From: Herpetosiphon sp.
Lineage (GTDB): Bacteria > Chloroflexota > Anaerolineae > Anaerolineales > Villigracilaceae
DNA length: 35,325 nt
Direction of reading: 5' to 3'
NCBI GenBank assembly: GCA_020717985.1
Contig: DYDH01000008.1
Coordinates: 1-35,325 of the forward strand
In this document: positions 6,735 to 15,394 of the stretch, one piece after another
Layout of the letters: every line of letters begins with the position of its first letter
How positions within the stretch are numbered: the stretch's first letter is position 1
The notes under the pieces: generated by a model
Seen by the model: only the letters and a program-made list of their open reading frames with translations
What the model was told of the DNA's origin: nothing
The model's database searches: none
Program-made: the position numbers and the translations under genes

Positions 6735-9662
6735 CTACTCAGCAAATAACAAATGTTGCTGAATCACCGTGGCCGCCATGATGTCAATGATTGCGCCGAT
6801 GTCGATGTATTTTTTGTCGGTCAGTTCTTCGTAGCGACCGCGCGCAACATAGGCGGATTGTATTTGCCCGTTGACCTGCCTGTGATACGGTCCTTCAAGA
6901 TATGGAATATCATCTTTGTGTGTCTGGACTGTAATATGAATTTCAGGGTCGCTTGATTTTTCTTCGACCACTTCCTTGATGTAGAGCGCTTCTTCATCGG
7001 TGATAGCAAATTTCGTTTTGATCTCTGAGATCATGTCCTGCACGCTGACTTTCTTGGCAGGAAAGCCATGACCACCACCTTTGGGCGCTGAAACTTTCCT
7101 GACAGGAATTGCATTGACTTCCCCCACGTACTGCACCGAAGCCTTGATTACTTCCGTGGCGCGGATTTGTTTCATCAGTTCCGAAACACTGCCAGCCTTG
7201 ATGAGTTGAGGCGCAATGTATTCAGCGAAGATGGAGAATTCGCTGATATGTGCGGGATAGGTGAAGAATGAAGTTAAGAAGTGGAAGGTCTTGACGAAGC
7301 GCGCGAGTTGATAGACAAAGGTTTTACGTTCCTCGGAGTCTCGAATTGATTCATAGAATCGAATACGCAAGCCGTTGATCAATGCCTGGACTTGGGCGTC
7401 TGTGCCTGTGCCAAGTAATTTGATAAAGGCACTTGCGTCGTTTTGGGTGAATACACCCGCAGCGATAATCTCATCGTAGAGTTCAACACACTTCTTCTCG
7501 TCTGGCTCATTGGGTTCAAAGGGCGTGCCTTGGCGGTATTTGGTGAACGCCTTCATAATCGCTTGGGCGTTGTTCGTAAAATCAACCACGACGACATCGG
7601 ATTTGCCAGAGTGGCTGCGGTTGAGACGTGAGACGGTTTGCACGGCATTGCGATCCAAGACGGGTTTATCGAGGAACATGCCTGCCAGCAGGGGTTGGTC
7701 AAAGCCTGTTTGGAACTTGTTTGCTACAACCATCAAGCGGTAATCGTCGCCTTCGAAGCGTTCTTCGATTTCTTCGCCGTCTTTCAGTTCATTGATGGCG
7801 TGTTCGCTGATTTGGGCATTCGTCTTTGGGTGTGTGAAATCAGAGAAGGCATACAACACCTTGTAATCGGCATTGCGTTCTTTGAGTTTTTCCTTGATGA
7901 TCTCGAAATAGCGCAAGCCAGCCACGCGTGAACTTGTAACGATCATTGCCTTTGCGCGACCGCCAACAAGTTTTTTTACATTCTCATCGAAAATGCGGAG
8001 CATGACTTCGGCTTTGTATTGGATCAAGCCGTCATCCTGAAAGGCAACGTTCTTCAATGCCTTGGCGACAATGCCTTTGGGATAGAGTCTTTCTTCTTCA
8101 TCGGGCTTGGGGACAATACGGCAGTGCAGGTTGTAAAGCGTTTTGTAGGAGATAATGCTCGCGGCGACATCCACAATGTAGCCTTCGGCGATGGCTTCTT
8201 CTTCAGTGTAGACATCGAACGGCTTGCCAAAGAGATCAACGGTCGCGGGCGCGGGGGTGGCAGTAAAAGCCACAAAGAGTTGATTGACGTCATGCTCGCG
8301 GATGATCTTGGCGATCTGCTCTTCTTCATCTTGCGTGTCTTCGGCGGCGTCTTCTGCGTCGGGGTCTTCGGGGGTACGGAATGGGACTCGGATTGCCGCG
8401 CCAAGTTTCCCTTCCTGTGAGCGGTGCGCTTCATCAATCAGGAAAGCGACGCGCATACTTTTGAGGGCGGGATTTTTCTTGATCTCATCCAAAATCCAAG
8501 CGAATTTCTGTTGGGTGGTGACAATGATCGGCTTGCGTTGATCGAGAAAACGCGGCAGGTCATCTGCTTTTCGCGCCAGTCCAACGATATTCTCCAAATG
8601 CTTGAAGTTCTCGATCTCATCCTTGATGTTCTTATCCAGTGAGCGGCGGTCGGTGAGGATGAAGACAAGGTCAACCAGTTTTTCGTTGGTGTTCGGTTTG
8701 AAGAGACTGTGCAGGCGGTCTGCCAGCCAGCAAATGGACAGGGTCTTGCCGCTGCCAGCCGAATGATGAATGAGATATTTGCCGCCGATCTCGTTGTTGG
8801 TAGTGAATGTGGCAAGCGCATTTTCGGTCAACTTGCGAATCATGCGGCTTTGATGATAGCGCGGGAAAAGCGTGTGGGCAGGGATTTCGGGCTTGTCGTC
8901 TTCGGCTTCGCGCTTGGGGACGTAGACCAGATAAAACGAAAGGGCTTCGAGTAGATGATCTTTGGAAAGCGCTTCACGATACAGAAACTCAACAGGATAT
9001 TCGCCTTCGGTAATTGGCGTGTTGGTGAGACCTGTATTGTGCCAGCGGAAATTTTCTTCCGAGCGCGGATCGGTTGCTGCCATGACATCGCTGGTATCGG
9101 CGGCGAGATATAAGAACGGGTGCTGGAAAATCTTGTGGGAATGATCGCGCTGGGCAAACTGCGTTACAGCGTCGTGGACATTTTGATTTCTTTCGTGCTT
9201 GACTTCCAGTACGACAATCGGCAAGCCATTCAGGAAGAAAACAAAATCTATTTCCTGATTGACATCACCAAAATAAAAATGCGGGCGGAAGGTAATACGA
9301 TTTTCCCCATATAGTTTTGTGGCAATGCTTTCACTGGAACGCGGCTTGGGATAATACAGCCGAAACTCCAGCCCGCGCACACCCAAGCCGTGACGGATCA
9401 ACAGCCAAAGCGGGGTGCGCTTCAATTCGTCATGCAATGCACGGAAGAATTCATCGCGCGCGTCGGTTCCGTAATTTTCCGCCAGCCGTTTGACGGTTTC
9501 AGCCTGCGTCGCAGTGACAAACGCCCAGAGTTGGTCTTCCACGATGAAATGCTCGGTGTCGGTGATGTCGGATTGCTCCAACATGCCATACTTGTGCTCG
9601 CGGATCAAAAACTCCGCGATGTGCTTTTGGAATTCCATTTCGGGCGGTTTGCGTGTGGGCAT
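6735..9662 (-). CDS. hsdR: Type I restriction enzyme, R subunit
   Basis: A 975-residue protein, the DNA-translocating and cleaving subunit of a type I restriction complex. The N-terminal nuclease core is visible as EIDFVFFLNGLPIVVLEVKH (Asp then E-V-K). The superfamily 2 motor follows: HHSAGSGKTLS (Walker A), LVFILTDRRSLD, FLIDEAHRSQ (DEAH box), FVAFTATP (motif III) and FQTGFDQP with QTVSRLNRS (motifs V and VI). A helical C-terminal region would contact the methylase. Length and motif order are normal for HsdR. It translocates DNA with ATP and cuts at a distance from unmethylated sites. Upstream of it is hsdS, separated by a palindromic repeat; downstream is the RNase III-like gene. Confidence 0.95.
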   Translation of the reverse strand: MPTRKPPEMEFQKHIAEFLIREHKYGMLEQSDITDTEHFIVEDQLWAFVTATQAETVKRLAENYGTDARDEFFRALHDELKRTPLWLLIRHGLGVRGLEFRLYYPKPRSSESIATKLYGENRITFRPHFYFGDVNQEIDFVFFLNGLPIVVLEVKHERNQNVHDAVTQFAQRDHSHKIFQHPFLYLAADTSDVMAATDPRSEENFRWHNTGLTNTPITEGEYPVEFLYREALSKDHLLEALSFYLVYVPKREAEDDKPEIPAHTLFPRYHQSRMIRKLTENALATFTTNNEIGGKYLIHHSAGSGKTLSICWLADRLHSLFKPNTNEKLVDLVFILTDRRSLDKNIKDEIENFKHLENIVGLARKADDLPRFLDQRKPIIVTTQQKFAWILDEIKKNPALKSMRVAFLIDEAHRSQEGKLGAAIRVPFRTPEDPDAEDAAEDTQDEEEQIAKIIREHDVNQLFVAFTATPAPATVDLFGKPFDVYTEEEAIAEGYIVDVAASIISYKTLYNLHCRIVPKPDEEERLYPKGIVAKALKNVAFQDDGLIQYKAEVMLRIFDENVKKLVGGRAKAMIVTSSRVAGLRYFEIIKEKLKERNADYKVLYAFSDFTHPKTNAQISEHAINELKDGEEIEERFEGDDYRLMVVANKFQTGFDQPLLAGMFLDKPVLDRNAVQTVSRLNRSHSGKSDVVVVDFTNNAQAIMKAFTKYRQGTPFEPNEPDEKKCVELYDEIIAAGVFTQNDASAFIKLLGTGTDAQVQALINGLRIRFYESIRDSEERKTFVYQLARFVKTFHFLTSFFTYPAHISEFSIFAEYIAPQLIKAGSVSELMKQIRATEVIKASVQYVGEVNAIPVRKVSAPKGGGHGFPAKKVSVQDMISEIKTKFAITDEEALYIKEVVEEKSSDPEIHITVQTHKDDIPYLEGPYHRQVNGQIQSAYVARGRYEELTDKKYIDIGAIIDIMAATVIQQHLLFAE

Positions 9663-9679
9663 AGGCTTTACTCTATTTG

Positions 9680-9750
9680 TGTCATGCTGAGCGGTAGCGA
9701 AGCATCTCTACGATTATCTCAGAGACCCTTCGCTGTCGCTCAGGGTGACA
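9680..9750. repeat. Palindromic intergenic repeat between hsdS and hsdR
   Basis: TGTCATGCTGAGCG (9680-9693) pairs with CGCTCAGGGTGACA (9737-9750) with two mismatches, and inner segments around GCGAAGCATCT and AGACCCTTCGC are partly complementary. Repeats of this look occur in many environmental bacteria. It fills the whole gap between hsdS, whose stop codon is directly adjacent, and hsdR. It could stabilise or attenuate the transcript between the two genes. Confidence 0.65.
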
Positions 9751-11061
9751 TTAATCTGTCACGCGGCGTTGACCCGTGACACATTCATGAATCAGGGATT
9801 TACGATAACCAAGAAGAACGTCTATTTGCTTTTCAATTTTATTTATGAGTTCACGGATTTCAGAATTCTTTTGTTCGATGTAATCACAAATTTCTTTCTG
9901 CTCGGAAATGGGTGGGAGAGGAATTGGAAATAAACCAACTTTTTTAGAACTTGTTGACGCTAAATTTGTTGTGCGCTTTCCAGTCGCTTCAAAGTAGTTT
10001 CTTCCGTGTTTTGAGGCAGTCAAATGAGTTAAGAATAACGGTAATAATTTGTGCTGAAAACAGCGCACGGCAAAAATATGGTTTTGATGTAAGCAGTCGT
10101 GTATCTCTCCATTCCATAGATAACCACGTCCTAATTTGTCCAAATCACCACCCTCCGTCATTAAAACATCCCCAGCACGAAGTTGAACACGCAAAGCCAC
10201 GTTAGGTGGAACTTCAATCAATGTAACGTCACTTAAATCTAAATGACCATCTTGAACATTGGCAACCCGAAGATAAGGAAGTTCTACGAGTTCGCCTTCA
10301 TAAGTCTTTCCAAGAGTCAGACCAGTTTGAATTTCAGAGACTCTTTTCAATGCAGTCAAACTCCATCCATGTGGTATTTTTTCCATCCACACATTTCCCG
10401 TGGATTCAAGATTTACACCTTCTTTTACGCCTTGCGTGATAGCACGTGTGAGAATCGCTTTTCGTAATTCATCTAGCGTTTCAATCTGACTGCGTTTTGC
10501 CTGCACTGCCGCATCAATAGTGGTACAACTTTTATCCAAGTATGCGGCAATGAGTTTCTGCTCCTTCCAAGGCGTATCAGGAAATGGTAATGCTTCCAGT
10601 TTTTCTGCTGTTAAGTGAGCAATTGTCGTTTTACTGACAAGAGCATCAATAAAACCTGCATGTTTCATGTTGTAAAGCCAGTAATGTAAAAACGTTGTGT
10701 CACATTTTCGAATTGGTCTAGCGCGATTGATTGCGTTCTGAAAATAACATGCTGGTAATTCGTTATTCCAAATAGCGCAACGCCCAACATCTCCGCCTTC
10801 ATTCACAACAAGGTCTCCTTGTTGCAACAAAAGTTTATCCTTTTCAACAGGAGAGAACCACATTGTCTTTACATCAGATATGTCAATTCCGTCCCATTGC
10901 ACATTGGCAGTGCGAAGATATGGCTCCTCAGTTTCATCATCATTTTGTTGTTCGCTTTGAAGCATTTTTCCGAGAACAATATCAAAATCCCGCTTGATAG
11001 TGCGCTCTTTCCAAATGGTTGGAATAACCTTTTCTCCAAAACGTTGAATTGGTGCAGCCAT
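9751..11061 (-). CDS. hsdS: Type I restriction-modification specificity subunit
   Basis: A protein of about 436 residues that sets the DNA target of the HsdM/HsdR complex. Two target-recognition halves are visible, each with the same signature: LRTANVQWDGIDISDV with QQGDLVVNEGGDVGR in the first, and LRVANVQDGHLDLSDV with RAGDVLMTEGGDLDKLGR in the second. Each is followed by a helical conserved region: EQKLIAAYLDKSCTTIDAAV and EQKEICDYIEQKNSEIRELI. This implies a bipartite target, not readable from sequence alone. I chose the ATG at 11059-11061 because AGAGGTG lies nine bases before it; an ATG ten codons earlier falls inside hsdM. One base separates it from the hsdM stop. Confidence 0.94.
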   Translation of the reverse strand: MAAPIQRFGEKVIPTIWKERTIKRDFDIVLGKMLQSEQQNDDETEEPYLRTANVQWDGIDISDVKTMWFSPVEKDKLLLQQGDLVVNEGGDVGRCAIWNNELPACYFQNAINRARPIRKCDTTFLHYWLYNMKHAGFIDALVSKTTIAHLTAEKLEALPFPDTPWKEQKLIAAYLDKSCTTIDAAVQAKRSQIETLDELRKAILTRAITQGVKEGVNLESTGNVWMEKIPHGWSLTALKRVSEIQTGLTLGKTYEGELVELPYLRVANVQDGHLDLSDVTLIEVPPNVALRVQLRAGDVLMTEGGDLDKLGRGYLWNGEIHDCLHQNHIFAVRCFQHKLLPLFLTHLTASKHGRNYFEATGKRTTNLASTSSKKVGLFPIPLPPISEQKEICDYIEQKNSEIRELINKIEKQIDVLLGYRKSLIHECVTGQRRVTD

Positions 11062-11062
11062 T

Positions 11063-13147
11063 TCAATGCACCTCTTTTGAGAGTTTACCAAGCATCTTTT
11101 CTGCGTCTTTTTCTAATTGCCAGAAAGTTTCAAGTAAATCATTTGCAGGCGTTGGCGGTTCATACTTATAAAAATACTTGTTCGGCATAATTTCATAACC
11201 GAGTTGAGAGAATTCTTCCCATCGGATAATTGGCTTGGCAATTTCCCGTTTCAAAAATTCTTCAATTTTTTCACCAAAAGGAATAAATTCTTCATCGGCT
11301 ACATAATGGCGGTGAGTCCACTCCACCTCTGCGGTCAGTGAATCCATAAAAATCTTGATCGATTTCTTCTGCTTGGCGGCTTCGGCGATTCCTTCCGTCG
11401 CTTTGGCAATCTCGGCTGAAAAGGCTTTGGTCACGACTTGCTCGTACACCTTTGAGAAAGAATCGTCGGGCGCAAGGTTAAATTCGATTTCGGCAGAGCG
11501 CCCACTGGCAGGGTCGGTCAGCCGCGCATTGAACTTCAAATCACTTGCGTAAAATGCCTGTTCCTTTGAAATATTCGCATTGGTCAACGCCTTCACGTAA
11601 GGTTCGGTGATAACCGCAGGCTGATCGTTCTCGTCCGTCTGCCAGAAGACCACGCTCACTTTGTGATAGGCAAAGTCCTTTTCCTTCTTGGTGTTCTTGA
11701 ACATCTTGACGAAGGGGTCAGCGTAGCCATCCTTCCAACCATCGCGGTAACGCTCTTCGATCCACTTACGATGATCGTCGGTCATACGGTTGCGCTTGTA
11801 ACCAAACGCTTTGGGTTCTTTTTCGAACTGCTTGCGCGCGTCAATGATCATCACCCGTCCGCGATGGCTGGCGGGTTTTTCATTCCGCAAGAGCCAGAGG
11901 TAGGTAAAGATACCCGTGTTGTAAAAGAGTTGGTCGGGCAGCATGATGATCGCGTCAAGCCAGTCGTTCTCCAAAATCCAGCGGCGGATTTCGCTTTCAC
12001 CCGAACCGCAATCGCCATTGGAAAGCGGCGAGCCATTGAACACCACTGAAATGCGACTGCCGCCCTTCGCGGGTTCCTTCATCTTGGCAAGCATGGTTTG
12101 GAGGAAGAGCAGCGCGCCATCATTGACCCGCGGCATGCCAGCCTGATAACGGGTCTTTTCCAACTTTCGGGCTTGGTCTTCGTACCCGTCCTTGCCGCCC
12201 CAGGTCACGCCGAAAGGCGGGTTGCTCAACATATAGTCAAATTGATATTTCGACTCGGGCAGTTGGTCGCCTGGGTCTTTGCTGTGCGGGTCATGCGGGA
12301 TGAGCGAATTACCATAAAAGATTTTCGCTTCCTTATCGCCCTTGATGAGCATGTCCGCTTTGCAGATGGCATAATTCGACGGCTGGAGTTCATGTCCGTG
12401 CAGGGTGACGAATTTCTCGATTCGTTCCCGTTCCGTGTCTGTAGTTGCGCGGTCGATCAGGTGTTCTTTCGAGACCGACAGCATACCGCCCGTTCCGCAG
12501 GCTGGGTCATAAATTGAAATATGTTTATCGGGGATAGGGATTTCCAACAACTCGACCTTCAAGCGAATCACTTCGCGCGGCGTGAAGTGGTCACCCGCTT
12601 CTTCGCCTGCTTCTTCCGAAAATCGGCGCAGGAGTTCTTCGTACACATAGCCCATCTCAAGACTCGAAAGGTCAGCAAGGCTGAGTTTTTCTTCCTTGTA
12701 TTGATTCAAAATCGGCGCGAGTCGGTTGCGCTTGACCATCTCCCCAATCGTGGCGCGGTAATTGAAATGCTCGATGATCTCCTGCACGTTCTCCGAAAAG
12801 CCATTGATATACGCGCGGAAATTTTCTTCCAACAGGGTATGGTCTTCTTCGTACACCTTGCGCAGCGTCCAGTCCGTTTTATTGGAAAACGGCGACTGGG
12901 CAGGATTTGCCTCTAAATCTTTGATAAGTTTCTTAAGTTCTTTTTCTTTGATCTCAGGGCGCTTCTTTAGAATCTCCGCCTTTTTATCTTCGCGCCATTG
13001 AAGCAGCACGCACTCCAACCGCCGAATGACGATGATCGGCAAGATCACACTCTGGTATTCATACGCCTTAAACTTTCCGCGCAGCCGCACGGCAGATTTC
13101 CAGATTTGGTCGGAAAAATTATCGAGTTTTTGTTTATCGAGAGCCAT
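11063..13147 (-). CDS. hsdM: Type I restriction-modification DNA methyltransferase subunit
   Basis: A protein of about 694 residues. The N-terminal helical HsdM domain starts MALDKQKLDNFSDQIWKSA. The N6-adenine methyltransferase core has DPACGTGGML (motif I, S-adenosylmethionine binding) and LSNPPFGV (motif IV, NPPF catalytic). It methylates adenines in the HsdS-specified site and so protects host DNA. The chosen ATG has TAGGA a few bases upstream and follows the previous stop codon by seven bases; a start 24 codons earlier overlaps that gene and adds residues not typical of HsdM. The protein is longer than the classical E. coli subunit, with a C-terminal extension beyond the catalytic core, as in many environmental homologues. 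Confidence 0.95.
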   Translation of the reverse strand: MALDKQKLDNFSDQIWKSAVRLRGKFKAYEYQSVILPIIVIRRLECVLLQWREDKKAEILKKRPEIKEKELKKLIKDLEANPAQSPFSNKTDWTLRKVYEEDHTLLEENFRAYINGFSENVQEIIEHFNYRATIGEMVKRNRLAPILNQYKEEKLSLADLSSLEMGYVYEELLRRFSEEAGEEAGDHFTPREVIRLKVELLEIPIPDKHISIYDPACGTGGMLSVSKEHLIDRATTDTERERIEKFVTLHGHELQPSNYAICKADMLIKGDKEAKIFYGNSLIPHDPHSKDPGDQLPESKYQFDYMLSNPPFGVTWGGKDGYEDQARKLEKTRYQAGMPRVNDGALLFLQTMLAKMKEPAKGGSRISVVFNGSPLSNGDCGSGESEIRRWILENDWLDAIIMLPDQLFYNTGIFTYLWLLRNEKPASHRGRVMIIDARKQFEKEPKAFGYKRNRMTDDHRKWIEERYRDGWKDGYADPFVKMFKNTKKEKDFAYHKVSVVFWQTDENDQPAVITEPYVKALTNANISKEQAFYASDLKFNARLTDPASGRSAEIEFNLAPDDSFSKVYEQVVTKAFSAEIAKATEGIAEAAKQKKSIKIFMDSLTAEVEWTHRHYVADEEFIPFGEKIEEFLKREIAKPIIRWEEFSQLGYEIMPNKYFYKYEPPTPANDLLETFWQLEKDAEKMLGKLSKEVH

Positions 13148-13154
13148 TGGGTTC

Positions 13155-13871
13155 CTAGTCAGGTTTTGTCTTGCCAAATCGTTCGTGGATTTTGCCGGTT
13201 GGGAAATGAATAAAACCACCTTTTGCTTCCATGTCTTCTCTCATCTTCATGAATTTTTCACTAAAGCGAAACTCAATCGTCCAAACCACAATAAATATTA
13301 CGGTACCTATTCCTAAAGCGATTAGATATGGGTACAGGGGATTGATAAATAAAATCAGGAAAACTTGGAAGCACATAAAGAACCATAATAAAACAAAAAA
13401 CATGGCAGCCAGAATGGCGTTGATGACCACGAGGATCGAGTCGACCGCCCGTAATCGGGCATGTTTTTCATAAAATCTGGGCTTGTCATCGCCCGAGTTG
13501 AACGGAAGGTATGGATACAGGTTTGGCTCTTCCTCTAAAAACCACTGTCGGATACGCCCCATACGACGATACATAAATATTGAATTTGCGTTCAAGTCCA
13601 AACCTTGTAAATAAATAACCCACCCCATAATAAAAAGCACTAATAGCAAAATACTGGCTATCGGAAGTAAAAAAACCTTGATTTCGGGGATATTTGACGC
13701 GAGAATCAATCCACCAATTGCCGCAGTCACAATAACTAGGTAAAAGTTGATTTTGTTGGACAATATGTCTTCATATTGCATGGCGCGCTGAGTCATACTG
13801 TTGAGATCAGCAGTCAAATATTGGGCAAGCGCGTCTTTTGAAATTTTCTCTTTTGCTGGTTTGCGTGGCAT
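13155..13871 (-). CDS. Four-helix membrane protein upstream of hsdM
   Basis: A 238-residue protein of unknown function. Hydrophobic segments lie at about 43-61, 66-90, 143-167 and 172-200, giving two hairpins. Between them is a soluble loop of about 50 residues with MYRRMGRIRQWF and PYLPFNSGDDKPRFYEKHARLR. The N-terminus is basic and the C-terminus charged. The two-hairpin layout with an internal charged loop resembles small membrane proteins found in defence loci, but I cannot name a family. It sits seven bases before hsdM in the same orientation, so it is translated from the same message. Confidence 0.7.
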   Translation of the reverse strand: MPRKPAKEKISKDALAQYLTADLNSMTQRAMQYEDILSNKINFYLVIVTAAIGGLILASNIPEIKVFLLPIASILLLVLFIMGWVIYLQGLDLNANSIFMYRRMGRIRQWFLEEEPNLYPYLPFNSGDDKPRFYEKHARLRAVDSILVVINAILAAMFFVLLWFFMCFQVFLILFINPLYPYLIALGIGTVIFIVVWTIEFRFSEKFMKMREDMEAKGGFIHFPTGKIHERFGKTKPD

Positions 13872-13909
13872 ATGTTTTGCCTTGTTGATAGGAAAGTGAT
13901 TTAACTCGA

Positions 13910-13993
13910 TTACAACAGCTCTTTGATTCTCTCTGCCGTACTTGCAACTTCAGTAGCATCCAGCCCACCGCATTCGTTGTCGGTGAGTTTCAT
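13910..13993 (-). CDS. Possible 27-codon ORF coupled to the AlbA_2 gene
   Basis: A short ORF, MKLTDNECGGLDATEVASTAERIKELL, whose ATG overlaps the stop codon of the upstream AlbA_2 gene as ATGA. GAGAGG lies about seven bases before the ATG, inside the upstream coding sequence. The peptide would form one amphipathic helix. The overlap and ribosome site favour real translation; the short length means chance cannot be excluded. About 40 bases follow before the next gene. Confidence 0.4.
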   Translation of the reverse strand: MKLTDNECGGLDATEVASTAERIKELL

Positions 13994-15153
13994 TGTAAAT
14001 CCTCTCGGCTGTAGTGACATTCTGCGTATCCAGCGGCATTCCAAATTTCATCAAGCGCTGGCTTCATCAATAATCTGAGTTGTTTTTCGTCGGCAGGATA
14101 ATTTTCCAGCATGACCTCTCTGGTCAAAATAATATCTCTATCAAACGCAGGCGTATCCTCATTTAGTCTGGGGTTGACTGCAAGCCTTACGCCCTTGACG
14201 TTTGTTAATGAGAAAAAGACAAAGATTGGCTGCTCAATGCCGTAATGTTTTTGTAACCGCAATGCTTCATCGCAAGCGGTGATGAGGTCTTGTTTGAGTA
14301 CGAGACTAGGAAAGTATGAAGTTCCATCAGATACTCTTGTCAAGTCGCTTTTCACATGCTCGATTTGTCCAGCACGAAAAATCTGATAATAACTACCAGC
14401 GTTCCCTTTTGTACTTGAATTACAAGAAACATGCCCGTCAATATTATGTCTGTGAAAGTAATAAGACGGGTTAAACTTTTTTTGCGCGTCTTCGCGGATA
14501 TTCCGCATATCTATATTTTGATAGGTTGCAAACGACGCCAATGGAATGATGTGAGCAATTATTCTTTGCTTTCCATATAAAATGACTGGTGTTTCGTCAG
14601 CGGTAATTTGCGCCACCCTACCAAGTCGAAAGTCTCTTATTTTTTCTGACACAGTCTCGGAAAGAAGAAAAGCCTGGCGTAGTTGGTGAACATCCAGCGG
14701 ATATTTGCCAGCGGAATTCCTTGCGTAGAAACGAGAAGCCCCTTGATAGGAAACCATGTGTGGCGCAGAGTAACTTCTTGGCACGTATATAACAAAGGCA
14801 AAATATCCGTTCTTTAGATTCACTGGCTGCATGGATACCCCTTGAATTCTTGGGGTAATGCCGTCTCGGATGATATTTTCAATTTTCAGTTTTTCGGAGT
14901 CTGCATTTTCTATGGCAACGCCTGGCAATTCAACAGGAACTCCTTTTTCCTCTTTTACGCCGAAAATGATGTATCCGCCTGCCGTATTTGCAAACGAGGA
15001 TATATCAGCGAGAAACTCCCTTTTTTCGTCCGTTGTGGAAAGCGAGAAGGATAATTTGTACTCAATATTTTTCCCTTCGGGTTCTTTGGCTTCAAGAAGA
15101 TCCTCGATGTCGGTATCTTTTAGATCGTGAATTGGTCTATTTGCAAATGCCAT
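13990..15153 (-). CDS. Schlafen AlbA_2-domain protein
   Basis: A 387-residue protein. The N-terminal 150 residues match the AlbA_2 (Schlafen-type) domain: a TDIEDLLEAKEPEGKNIEYK start, EKREFLADISSFANTAGGYI, IFGVKE, and a later RFYARNSAGKYPLDVHQLR. Such domains are often labelled ATP-binding or DNA-binding regulators and are frequent in restriction and other defence loci. The C-terminal 230 residues are not recognised. I use the ATG at 15151-15153, which has GGAGAG six bases upstream; an earlier start lies in the terminator region. It is the first gene of the restriction operon and lies directly behind a terminator-like hairpin, which suggests control by read-through. Confidence 0.85.
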   Translation of the reverse strand: MAFANRPIHDLKDTDIEDLLEAKEPEGKNIEYKLSFSLSTTDEKREFLADISSFANTAGGYIIFGVKEEKGVPVELPGVAIENADSEKLKIENIIRDGITPRIQGVSMQPVNLKNGYFAFVIYVPRSYSAPHMVSYQGASRFYARNSAGKYPLDVHQLRQAFLLSETVSEKIRDFRLGRVAQITADETPVILYGKQRIIAHIIPLASFATYQNIDMRNIREDAQKKFNPSYYFHRHNIDGHVSCNSSTKGNAGSYYQIFRAGQIEHVKSDLTRVSDGTSYFPSLVLKQDLITACDEALRLQKHYGIEQPIFVFFSLTNVKGVRLAVNPRLNEDTPAFDRDIILTREVMLENYPADEKQLRLLMKPALDEIWNAAGYAECHYSREDLQ

Positions 15154-15170
15154 ACACTCTCCAAATTGTT

Positions 15171-15214
15171 TACAAAAACAAAAACCGCCCACGCAACCAA
15201 TTTGCGCAGGCGGT
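15171..15214 (-). terminator. Intrinsic terminator or attenuator before the AlbA_2-hsd operon
   Basis: On the minus strand ACCGCC (15209-15214) pairs with GGCGGT (15184-15189), with partly paired inner arms TGCGCAA and TTGCGTG. A T-rich run, TTTTTGTTTTTG, follows at once. The AlbA_2 start codon is only 18 bases beyond the T-run. It either ends a separate small RNA or acts as an attenuator for the operon. Confidence 0.82.
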
Positions 15215-15305
15215 AGGATTATGCTATTATCTCCCTATCCGCTACGCGCCCAAATCGCGTAGTTCGTTGTAAAGCCTCGTGGGATTGCAGTCCTGCGGGG
15301 TTTAT
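15172..15305 (-). ncRNA. Structured leader or small RNA upstream of the restriction operon
   Basis: About 134 nt between a good promoter and an intrinsic terminator, with no plausible ORF. Read on the minus strand it forms a 10-bp hairpin with G-U pairs (15275-15284 with 15291-15300), a perfect 7-bp hairpin (15242-15248 with 15256-15262) and the terminator stem. A competing helix is possible: 15234-15249 pairs with 15204-15217 in three 4-bp blocks (TAGG/CCTA, GCGG/CCGC, GCGC/GCGC). This would break both the second hairpin and the terminator. That mutually exclusive arrangement is typical of attenuators and riboswitches. I do not recognise a known riboswitch class. A free-standing small RNA is the alternative. 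Confidence 0.6.
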
Positions 15306-15311
15306 CGCTTA

Positions 15312-15340
15312 AGTATAGACGAGAGGGGTAATTCTGTCAC
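15312..15340 (-). promoter_or_regulatory. Sigma-70-type promoter for the leader RNA
   Basis: Minus-strand hexamers GTGACA (15335-15340) and TATACT (15312-15317) are separated by exactly 17 bases, close to the vegetative consensus. Transcription would start near 15305, just before the first hairpin of the leader RNA. Confidence 0.65.
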
Positions 15341-15394
15341 TAACAAATGTACCTTTTTGCTTCTGTATTTACTCAAATTCCTTTTAGGAATCTC

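Noticed and set aside
8019..12916. Several plus-strand ORFs of 100-140 codons opposite hsdR and hsdM
   Set aside because: They are antisense to strongly supported genes, show no family resemblance and lack ribosome sites.
13148..13219. Upstream start for hsdM
   Set aside because: It would overlap the membrane protein gene; the later ATG has a ribosome site and matches the usual HsdM beginning.
15172..15305. Retron-type non-coding RNA
   Set aside because: No reverse transcriptase is encoded nearby, and the RNA ends in an ordinary terminator.
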